Below, piece after piece: positions 6,460 through 12,791 of a stretch of 16,701 nt of DNA. A program made the translations under genes and the position numbers. The notes below the pieces were generated by a model, which worked only from the letters and a program-made list of their open reading frames with translations, searched no databases and was not told the DNA's origin. This DNA comes from Candidatus Tenderia sp. Its GTDB lineage: Bacteria > Pseudomonadota > Gammaproteobacteria > Tenderiales > Tenderiaceae. Positions within the stretch are counted from its first letter, which is position 1. The number at the start of each line of letters is the position of its first letter. The stretch spans positions 1 to 16,701 of the forward strand of contig JASBUE010000127.1 in assembly GCA_030148045.1 (NCBI GenBank), given 5' to 3'.

Positions 6460-8538
6460 ATGAGACAGATTCCCGGGAGTCGTTTGTTGTTGAATTCCTC
6501 ACTTCTGTCCGCTTTGATCATTGCTCCGCCGGCACTTGAGGCTCAGAATGAGCCGCCGTTGACGGAAGAGGCCTACTGGCAGGAGGTGCCGGTGGTCATT
6601 TCCGCCACCCGCATCTCCCAAGCGCTGATCGATGCGCCGGTAGCGGTGACGGTGATCGACAGGCGTATGATCGAGGCCTCCGGTGCGCGTGAGATTCCCG
6701 AACTGTTCCGCCTGGTGCCCGGCTTTATCGTGGGCTACCACGACGGCCCTACGCCATCGGTGAGCTATCGCCTGACGGAGGACCGCTATGCCCGCCAGAT
6801 GCAGGTCTTGATCGACGGTCGTTCAATCTACACCACCGCCATCGGCGGCATTCCCTGGGCCACCCTGTACCTCACCTTGGACGATATCGAGCGCATCGAG
6901 GTGGTGCGCGGCCCCAACTCGGCCAGTTACGGTGCCAACGCCTTCCTCGGCGTGATTAACATCATCACGCGCCATGCGGTGCTGGACAGGGGGACCTCGG
7001 TAAAGACCAATCTCGGTGACGAAGGGGTGCGCGAAGTCTTCGTGCGCCATGGCGGCGGTACCGGCAAGCTTGATTATAGGGTGACGGCTGGTTTTATCCA
7101 GGATGACGGACTCCCCGAGCGCTTTGACTACAAGCGCACCCAGATCGCCTCACTGCGGGCCGATTACGCCCTCAGCAGCACGGACATGTTCACCTTCGAG
7201 GCCGGCGTCGGCACCGGGCCACGCGGGGTGGAAAACAGATCGTCGCCGACCGGCCTCAGCCCGGATCGCGAGAAGAGCGTTCTCAATCACCAACAACACA
7301 TCAGGTGGGAGCGCACCCTGGGGGTGGGGGAGAGCGTCTCCGTGCAGTTCTATCACATTTTTCAGCGCAACTTCGAGACCTTTTGGACAGCCCCGATCAC
7401 GCTGGGATCGGTGGGTGGCGGACTTGATTGGCTGGTAGACCCGATCTATGTCGATTTCAGCCGGCGCACGCGCCGCTATGATCTGGAATTGCAGCATAAC
7501 GTCACCCTGTCGCAGTCGTTGCGTGCGGCCTGGGGCGGCGGGGCGCGTGACGACCAGGTCTGGGGGGCGGAAAACCTGATGGGCAATGAAGAGGTGCATA
7601 ATCACCTCAAGTACGGGTTTATGAATCTGGAATGGACGCTTAGCAGGGCCTGGCTGTTCAATGCCGGGGCCATGGTGGAGGACTACAGCACCACCGGTAC
7701 CAGCGTTTCGCCGCGCGCCGGGGTTAGCTATCGCTTCTCGCCGGCCCACAGCGTTCGTGCGACCGTTTCAAAGGCCATTCGGACGCCATCGATGTTCGAA
7801 TATGCCGCCCGCTACCATTATGATGGCACCTCGAGCTATTACAGTGGTGCTACGCGGATCGGCCCGGGGCCGGATATCTACGAGGAGTTCTGGGTCGGTA
7901 CCCGCCAGACCAAGGTCGAAAAAATCACCTCATACGAGCTTGGTTATCACAGCATACCCATGAAAGATCGGGTCGAGCTTGATGTCAAAATCTATCAAGA
8001 TGATTTGGATGGCCTGATCGGTCTGAGCAAGAACGAACCGGTAGCAGACCTGAGCGGCTATAACCATCTCTATACCAACCGGAATTTCTATGAAGTCAAA
8101 GGGGTGGAACTGGAGGCCAAGTTTACTTTCATTGACGATTCGGCCCTTTATATTGGGTACGCACACACAGATCTTGTACAAGTGGAGGGTCCGTTAAGAG
8201 TAAAAAGAGACTCGTTTCGCGCACCTGAGAATAGTCTCAGCGTGCTCTACATGATGGATTTTCATGGTTACAGCGCCGGGATTGGTTATTACTTCATCGA
8301 CCGGGTGCAGGGGTGGGAATCCGCAAGCCGGGATAAGGTGCGCGACCAGGTCAGGCGACTGGATATCAAGGTGGCCAGGCAATTCGCCGTGAACGACTAC
8401 GATATGGAACTGGCCCTGGCGGCACGGAATGTACTGGGCAGATATGAAGAGATGGAGGTGTTGCGGCCCGAGGCCGATTTTCCTCACTTGAATGAAGTGG
8501 ATTCATCAGCATATCTGACGATTAAGGTGAGCTTGTAG
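6460..8538 (+). CDS. TonB-dependent outer-membrane receptor
   Basis: The 692-residue protein starts at the ATG preceded by GAGGAGA (6444-6450, 9 nt spacing). An upstream in-frame extension of 32 codons lacks this site and is rejected. A Sec signal peptide (about 1-28, cut after LEA) precedes a possible TonB-box-like stretch (VPVVISATR, 43-51). The plug domain runs to about 172 (PVAVTVIDRRMIEASGAREI, LIDGRSIYT, IERIEVVRGPNSASYGANAF, GVINIITR). The rest is an amphipathic beta-barrel with many aromatic strands. This class imports scarce ligands across the outer membrane using TonB-ExbB-ExbD energy. The substrate cannot be read from the sequence. The solute-binding protein gene follows after 50 bp, almost certainly in the same operon. 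Confidence 0.93.
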   Translation: MRQIPGSRLLLNSSLLSALIIAPPALEAQNEPPLTEEAYWQEVPVVISATRISQALIDAPVAVTVIDRRMIEASGAREIPELFRLVPGFIVGYHDGPTPSVSYRLTEDRYARQMQVLIDGRSIYTTAIGGIPWATLYLTLDDIERIEVVRGPNSASYGANAFLGVINIITRHAVLDRGTSVKTNLGDEGVREVFVRHGGGTGKLDYRVTAGFIQDDGLPERFDYKRTQIASLRADYALSSTDMFTFEAGVGTGPRGVENRSSPTGLSPDREKSVLNHQQHIRWERTLGVGESVSVQFYHIFQRNFETFWTAPITLGSVGGGLDWLVDPIYVDFSRRTRRYDLELQHNVTLSQSLRAAWGGGARDDQVWGAENLMGNEEVHNHLKYGFMNLEWTLSRAWLFNAGAMVEDYSTTGTSVSPRAGVSYRFSPAHSVRATVSKAIRTPSMFEYAARYHYDGTSSYYSGATRIGPGPDIYEEFWVGTRQTKVEKITSYELGYHSIPMKDRVELDVKIYQDDLDGLIGLSKNEPVADLSGYNHLYTNRNFYEVKGVELEAKFTFIDDSALYIGYAHTDLVQVEGPLRVKRDSFRAPENSLSVLYMMDFHGYSAGIGYYFIDRVQGWESASRDKVRDQVRRLDIKVARQFAVNDYDMELALAARNVLGRYEEMEVLRPEADFPHLNEVDSSAYLTIKVSL

Positions 8539-8588
8539 CAATAGAGCTTGAGCCGTGGGGGCGGCACGGCCAGGCGGGCGAACGGCTT

Positions 8589-9521
8589 ATGATAGCGAAG
8601 AAGGCGGTCTGGACAGTCTTGATAGGGTTGGTGTTGTGTGCCGACGTACAGGCACGTCTGTTGCTCCTCGTCAGCCAGGAATCCCCCCTCTACCATTCCT
8701 TCCGGCAAGCCTTTGAGGCCGCTCTCCTTCCCGCCGAAACGGGACAGGAAATGCGCTATCTGCTTGCCGATGAATACCAGCCGGATGATACCCTGACGCC
8801 GGACAGCGTGGTCGTCGCCGCCGGGGTCGAGGCGGCCAAGACGGTGGCCCAGGCTGAATTCAAAGAGGTCAGCGTGATCTATACCATGCTGCCGCTCAGC
8901 AGTTATCACTGGTTGCGCGACAACGACATGCTGGCCAGGAACCACAAGGTGGTGTTGATCGATCAGCCGGCCTATCGATTTATCAATCTGGCCCGCATCG
9001 CCCTGCCGGATATCAAATCGCTGGGCTATCTGTATGGCGAGGTCTCCGCCGAGCATACGCAACCCCTGATCGCTGCCGCCGAGCGCCAGCAGATCAAGCT
9101 CCAGCCGGTGGCCTTGCAGAATGACCGGCGCCTCGCGACCACGCTGCGGGGCGCGGTAATGGATAACGATGCCATTCTGGTGCTGCCCGATCCCTACCTG
9201 TTCAACCGCCGGGCCATACAAACCCTGTTGTTGGCCAGTTTGAGGGGGCGGAAACCGCTGATTGCCTACTCCGAATCTTACGTGAAGGCCGGGGCGTTGC
9301 TGGCGCTGTATTCGTCGCCCGAGCAGCTGGGTCGCCAGAGCGCCGAAATGGTCAATTGTCATTCAAATGAGTGCCCGCTTTATTCCGGGCCGGAACACCA
9401 TCCCCAATATTTCTCGGTCAAGTTGAATAATGCCATCGCCCGCCAGCTGGGCCTGACCGTGCCTTCGGTCGAGGCGATTCAGGCGCAGCTGGAGGCGTTG
9501 GAGTCCAAGCGGATTCCATAA
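8589..9521 (+). CDS. Periplasmic solute-binding protein, ABC_sub_bind-like, without transporter genes
   Basis: The 310-residue protein has an N-terminal signal peptide (MIAKKAVWTVLIGLVLCADV, cut about residue 22 after VQA). The Cys at 17 is not in a proper lipobox. The body alternates beta/alpha segments like a type I periplasmic binding fold: DSVVVAAGVEAAKTV, KVVLIDQPAYR, IKSLGYLYG, AILVLPDPYLFNRR, KPLIAYSESYVKAGALLALY, then GRQSAEMV. This ordering recalls the ABC_sub_bind family (PF04392). No permease or ATPase lies nearby, and the gene directly follows a TonB-dependent receptor. It may therefore hand ligand to a distant transporter or act as a sensing partner. The ribosome binding site is weak. 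Confidence 0.8.
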   Translation: MIAKKAVWTVLIGLVLCADVQARLLLLVSQESPLYHSFRQAFEAALLPAETGQEMRYLLADEYQPDDTLTPDSVVVAAGVEAAKTVAQAEFKEVSVIYTMLPLSSYHWLRDNDMLARNHKVVLIDQPAYRFINLARIALPDIKSLGYLYGEVSAEHTQPLIAAAERQQIKLQPVALQNDRRLATTLRGAVMDNDAILVLPDPYLFNRRAIQTLLLASLRGRKPLIAYSESYVKAGALLALYSSPEQLGRQSAEMVNCHSNECPLYSGPEHHPQYFSVKLNNAIARQLGLTVPSVEAIQAQLEALESKRIP

Positions 9522-9611
9522 TAAACCGGACTATCGTTATTAGATTTTCTTCCTTGTAATTGTCTATCTGCTTACTATGGTATTAACAAGCCCGCCGCGC
9601 TTGTTTCGGGG

Positions 9612-9723
9612 ATCGATGCATGGGCTTTGTCGATAGCCGGGGATAAGGACGAGGCAGGTGCGGAACCCGGCACCTCAGTGCCGGTACTTTCATCAACAAG
9701 TGATGATTTCTCGGGAGGAAATT
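9612..9723 (+). promoter_or_regulatory. Structured 5' leader with mutually exclusive hairpins
   Basis: Several inverted repeats crowd the 110 nt before the small ORF: ATCGA 9612-9616 / TCGAT 9630-9634; AGGTGC 9656-9661 / GCACCT 9670-9675; CCGGCAC 9667-9673 / GTGCCGG 9678-9684; TCATCA 9690-9695 / TGATGA 9701-9706. The second and third share bases 9670-9673, so they cannot form together, which is a switch-like layout. It matches no riboswitch consensus I can recall. A regulatory role is inference. Confidence 0.35.
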
Positions 9724-9828
9724 ATGACCGGACCACGTAGCGCTGGTGATGATGATTTTGCAATCGTTGGAGGCCTTTCAGCGATTGTCCTATTGGTTGG
9801 CTTGTTGGGGAGCGCCTTAATCTTTTAG
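9724..9828 (+). CDS. 34-residue single-pass membrane protein
   Basis: This short gene has a near-ideal ribosome binding site (GGGAGGA, 9713-9719) 4-5 nt before its ATG and ends at TAG 9826-9828. The product has a short polar head with three acidic residues (D9-D11), then one hydrophobic helix from about F12 to F34 with small residues at G16, G17, S19, A20, G26, G29 and S30. This glycine-zipper-like spacing is often seen in helices that pack against a partner. It stands alone between a structured leader and two tandem terminators. I recognise no family. Small helices of this kind often serve as accessory subunits or regulators of membrane complexes. That is a general analogy, not evidence of function here. 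Confidence 0.6.
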   Translation: MTGPRSAGDDDFAIVGGLSAIVLLVGLLGSALIF

Positions 9829-9861
9829 CCGTGTTTGACATGTTTTTTCAATGTTGAATAT

Positions 9862-9896
9862 GCAATCAGGCCAAGCTTAGCCATGATTGCGTTTTT
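9862..9896 (+). terminator. Intrinsic terminator of the small-ORF unit
   Basis: The stem GCAATCAGGC (9862-9871) pairs with GCC-A-TGATTGC (9880-9890), with one bulged A and an 8-nt loop. It is followed by GTTTTT (9891-9896). It lies 33 nt after the 34-codon gene. Confidence 0.7.
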
Positions 9897-9898
9897 AA

Positions 9899-9929
9899 AA
9901 AGGGCCGCACATCAGCGGCCCTTTGTTTT
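9899..9929. terminator. Second, probably bidirectional, intrinsic terminator
   Basis: A perfect 10-bp stem AAAGGGCCGC (9899-9908) / GCGGCCCTTT (9915-9924) with loop ACATCA runs into TTTGTTTT. The A tract on the left gives a T tract on the opposite strand, so it can stop transcription both ways. It directly follows the first terminator. Confidence 0.9.
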
Positions 9930-9967
9930 ATTCTAGGGCCTGCCGGGTTTGCTAGCAACGGTTGTTC

Positions 9968-10669
9968 ATGCCCTTTTCAATTGAACCCATTGGGGTGATT
10001 CATTCCTGTTTCAGTGACAAGTTCGGGGTGCCGCGGCAGCCGGGGCTGGTTAAATCCGCGCGCGCCCGTCTGCAGCTGTTGCCGCCCTATGACCGGACCG
10101 AGAGTTGCGCCGCTCTGGAGGGCTGTTCCCATCTCTGGATTACCTTTGTGTTTCATCACTGTCTGCGGCAGCAGGCGCGTCTGACGGTGCGACCGCCACG
10201 CCTGGGCGGTAACCGCAGGATCGGCGTGTTTGCCAGTCGTGCTACGCATCGTCCCAATCCGATCGGTCTGTCGGTGGTCGCGCTGGAGGGCATCGATCGG
10301 CGCGGCGGCCGTGCTTCGCTGTTGCTGGGGGGAGTGGATCTGGTGGACGGTACGCCGGTACTCGATGTCAGGCCTTATCTTCCCGCTCAGGATTTTGTTT
10401 TTGCAGCACGCGCCGATTACGCCGCCGAGGCCCCCGCGCAAAGGTTTCAGGTACATTTTAGCCGGTTGGCGGAACAGCAGTGCCGGGAACGTGCCGCCAG
10501 TCTGCCCGGGCTGCCTGAGCTGATCGAGGCGGTCCTCGGCTTGGATCCGCGTCCCGCCTATCATGCCGCTAAAAAGGGCGGCAAGCGCTATGTGGTCAAG
10601 CTTCACGGCCTGGCCGTGGGCTGGTCGGTGGTGGCTGAACGGGTGATAGAGGTCCATTCCATAGAATAG
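9968..10669 (+). CDS. trmO: tRNA (N6-threonylcarbamoyladenosine37-N6)-methyltransferase TrmO
   Basis: The 233-residue protein is of the TsaA/TrmO family, which uses S-adenosylmethionine to methylate the t6A37 of tRNA-Thr. Family blocks visible in order are EPIGVIHS (6-13), VPRQPGLVKSA (21-31), EGCSHLWITFVFH (51-63), VRPPRLGGN (74-82), GVFASRATHRPNPIG (86-100) and DLVDGTPVLDVRPYLP (124-139). The C-terminal domain has KKGGKRYVV. The length matches the enterobacterial protein. A TTG at 9962 is in frame two codons earlier, but the ATG at 9968 aligns best with relatives. No clear ribosome binding site is visible. It lies just after a strong terminator, so its promoter must be in a very short gap or transcription must read through. 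Confidence 0.93.
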   Translation: MPFSIEPIGVIHSCFSDKFGVPRQPGLVKSARARLQLLPPYDRTESCAALEGCSHLWITFVFHHCLRQQARLTVRPPRLGGNRRIGVFASRATHRPNPIGLSVVALEGIDRRGGRASLLLGGVDLVDGTPVLDVRPYLPAQDFVFAARADYAAEAPAQRFQVHFSRLAEQQCRERAASLPGLPELIEAVLGLDPRPAYHAAKKGGKRYVVKLHGLAVGWSVVAERVIEVHSIE

Positions 10670-10672
10670 CGG

Positions 10673-10701
10673 GTGACACAGCCTTAACATATTGGTATAT
10701 A
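10673..10701 (+). promoter_or_regulatory. Candidate sigma70 promoter for fabA-fabB
   Basis: GTGACA (10673-10678, 5 of 6 to TTGACA) is followed by 17 bp and TATATA (10696-10701, 4 of 6). An overlapping TATAAA lies at 10698. It would leave a 5' leader of about 165 nt before fabA. No FabR- or FadR-like palindrome was recognised. Confidence 0.35.
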
Positions 10702-10873
10702 AATATTTTTTGCCAGCGTGCCGGGGGGTGGAAATAGGCGCGGTGTCGATAGGTCATTTCTGTTATCATGTGCGGCTAATTTATACGTGGGGAAAGAGTG
10801 GAATCGACAGGTACGCCGCTCTTGCAATCAACCGTCGCTCGCTGACGGCGAAATAACAACAAAACAGTCATTT

Positions 10874-11389
10874 ATGCAAAATAAGGATAGCTTTACACGG
10901 GAAGAGCTGCTGCAGTGCGGACGTGGTGAATTATTCGGTCCGGGCAACGCCCAGTTGCCCTTGCCGCCGATGTTGATGTTCGACCGTATTACAAAGATAT
11001 CCGGGGATGGCGGCATGCACGGCAAGGGGCAAATCATGGCCGAACTCGATATCAGGCCGGACCTCTGGTTTTTTGACTGCCATTTCCAGGGCGATCCGGT
11101 CATGCCCGGTTGTCTCGGTCTCGATGCCATGTGGCAGCTGATTGGGTTTTTTCTCGGCTGGAGCGGCGGCCCCGGCCGTGGTCGCGCGCTGGGCGTGGGC
11201 GAAGTGGGCTTTCGCGGCCAGGTCACACCGGATAAAAAGCTGGTGACCTACCGTGTGGACATGACCCGCGTGATCATGCGCAAGCTTTATATGGGGGTGG
11301 CCGACGCAGAATTGGAAGTGGACGGCAAGGTGATTTACACTGCCAAGGATCTGCGCGTTGGACTGTTTACTTCTACCGAAAACATGTAA
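10874..11389 (+). CDS. fabA: 3-hydroxydecanoyl-ACP dehydratase/isomerase FabA
   Basis: The 171-residue cytosolic enzyme dehydrates 3-hydroxydecanoyl-ACP and isomerises trans-2- to cis-3-decenoyl-ACP, the branch point to unsaturated fatty acids. The active-site His is H70 in FFDCHFQGDPVMPGC and the catalytic Asp is D84 in LGLDAMWQL, the same numbers as in the E. coli enzyme. The N-terminus (SFTREELLQCGRGELFG) also aligns with the family start, which fixes the ATG at 10874. A longer frame from 10718 adds 52 residues with no family resemblance. No Shine-Dalgarno motif is obvious. It is followed by fabB after 11 bp, in one operon. Confidence 0.97.
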   Translation: MQNKDSFTREELLQCGRGELFGPGNAQLPLPPMLMFDRITKISGDGGMHGKGQIMAELDIRPDLWFFDCHFQGDPVMPGCLGLDAMWQLIGFFLGWSGGPGRGRALGVGEVGFRGQVTPDKKLVTYRVDMTRVIMRKLYMGVADAELEVDGKVIYTAKDLRVGLFTSTENM

Positions 11390-11400
11390 GGGTGTGAGCA

Positions 11401-12618
11401 GTGAAACGAGTTGTTGTCACAGGACTGGGTATCGTTTCCAGTATCGGTAATAATCAGGATGAGGTGACCGACTCCCTCCGGGCCGGTCGCTCGGGCATCG
11501 AATTCAGCGAGGGGTATGCCGCGCTGGGGTTCCGCTCCCATGTGCACGGTTCTGTCAATGTCGATATCGAGGCCCTGATCGACCGTAAACTGCGCCGTTT
11601 CATGGGAGATGCGGCGGCCTATAATTGCATCGCCATGCAGCAGGCCATCGCGGATGCTGGGCTGGACGAGGCGCAGGTTTCCAACCCGCGTGCCGGCCTG
11701 ATCGTCGGCTCCGGCGGGGCCTCCCACGCCAACACCGTGGCGGCGGCCGACATCCTGCGTGAAAAGGGTATCCGCCGGGTCGGGCCCTACATGGTGCCCA
11801 GGACCATGGGCAGCACCACCTCGGCCAACCTGGCCACTGCCTTCAAGATCAAGGGGGTCAACTACTCCATCAGCTCGGCCTGTTCCACCAGCGCCCATTG
11901 CATCGGCAATGCCATGGAGCAGATCCAGCTGGGCAAGCAGGACCTGGTCTTCGCCGGTGGCGGCGAGGAGTTGGGTTGGGAATCGAGCATGATGTTCGAC
12001 GCCATGGGCGCCCTGTCATCCAAGTACAACGATATGCCGGAAAAGGCCTCGCGCGCCTACGATGCCGAGCGCGACGGTTTCGTCATCTCCGGCGGCGGTG
12101 GCGTGTTGGTGCTGGAAGAGCTGGAGCACGCCAAGTCGCGCGGCGCCCGCATCTATGCCGAACTGGTGGGCTACGGCGCCACCTCCGATGGCTTCGACAT
12201 GGTGCAGCCCTCCGGCGAAGGGGCGGTGCGCTGTATGCGCCTGGCCCTGGAAGGTGTAGAGGGCCGGGTGGACTACATCAACGCCCACGGCACCAGCACC
12301 CCGGCCGGCGATATGAAGGAGCTGGAGGCGATCCGCGCGGTGTTCGGCGACGACATGCCGGCCATCAGTTCCACCAAGTCGCTCACCGGCCACGCCCTGG
12401 GGGCGGCGGGTGTCAACGAGGCGATCTACTCCCTGCTGATGATGCGGCACGATTTTCTCTGCGCCTCGGCCAATATCGAAACCCTTGACCCGGCCGCCGA
12501 GGGCATGCCCATCCTGCTGGAGCGCAAGGATAAGGCCGGCGCCGAACTCATGCTCTCAAACAGCTTCGGCTTCGGCGGCACCAACGCCTGTCTGGTGTTC
12601 CGGCGTTATCACGGTTAA
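11401..12618 (+). CDS. fabB: 3-oxoacyl-ACP synthase I FabB
   Basis: The 405-residue beta-ketoacyl-ACP synthase I condenses malonyl-ACP with acyl-ACPs, including the cis-3-decenoyl-ACP made by FabA. The thiolase-fold triad is present: C161 in SSACSTSAHC, H296 in NAHGTSTPAGD and H331 in TGHALGAAG. K326 is in STKSLTG, and the Gly-rich end is NSFGFGGTN. It starts with GTG at 11401, 11 bp after the fabA stop, with AAGGG upstream. The pairing with fabA is the normal gammaproteobacterial arrangement. No poly-T terminator follows, only the inverted repeats described next. Confidence 0.97.
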   Translation: MKRVVVTGLGIVSSIGNNQDEVTDSLRAGRSGIEFSEGYAALGFRSHVHGSVNVDIEALIDRKLRRFMGDAAAYNCIAMQQAIADAGLDEAQVSNPRAGLIVGSGGASHANTVAAADILREKGIRRVGPYMVPRTMGSTTSANLATAFKIKGVNYSISSACSTSAHCIGNAMEQIQLGKQDLVFAGGGEELGWESSMMFDAMGALSSKYNDMPEKASRAYDAERDGFVISGGGGVLVLEELEHAKSRGARIYAELVGYGATSDGFDMVQPSGEGAVRCMRLALEGVEGRVDYINAHGTSTPAGDMKELEAIRAVFGDDMPAISSTKSLTGHALGAAGVNEAIYSLLMMRHDFLCASANIETLDPAAEGMPILLERKDKAGAELMLSNSFGFGGTNACLVFRRYHG

Positions 12619-12639
12619 GCCATGGGCAATCAAATGCCC

Positions 12640-12741
12640 CTGACTCCCCCCTTTGGTAAAGGGGGGCGGGGGGGGATTTTCAGGCGGCGCAGATTTACGC
12701 CTCCCTTAACTTCTAAATCCCCCCTAACCCCTGTATGCCCC
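12640..12741. repeat. G/C-run inverted-repeat element between fabB and rlmKL
   Basis: Two nested or adjacent hairpins are visible. The first is CCCCCCTTT (12646-12654)-GGT-AAAGGGGGG (12658-12666). The second is GGGGGGATTT (12670-12679) paired with AAATCCCCCC (12715-12724), containing AGGCG/CGCCT inside. There is no T tract. This style of G-run/C-run repeat (AAATCCCCCC, CCCCTTT..AAAGGGG) is common as a dispersed intergenic REP- or MITE-like element in proteobacteria. Copy number cannot be judged from one window. Confidence 0.6.
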
Positions 12742-12791
12742 TTGTATGGGTGCCGTTGGCAAAGGGGAAGACCGTATGCCGGGGGGCATCA

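Noticed and set aside
8484..9362. A 292-codon minus-strand ORF opposite the solute-binding protein
   Set aside because: The plus strand has a signal peptide and binding-fold pattern. The minus frame has low-complexity G/Q/H/R composition typical of antisense frames.
9640..9690. Guanidine (ykkC-III or mini-ykkC) riboswitch because of GGACGAGG and ACCCGG
   Set aside because: Only short fragments match from memory. The conserved downstream part and hairpin order are absent. I also see no c-di-GMP (GEMM) core.
9835..9864. Promoter made of perfect TTGACA (9835-9840) and TATGCA 18 bp later
   Set aside because: The -10 matches only about 3 of 6, and any transcript would hit the two terminators within tens of bases.
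10718..10873. 52-codon N-terminal extension of FabA
   Set aside because: FabA family proteins start at the MQNKDSFTREE equivalent. The extension shows no family resemblance and overlaps the probable leader.
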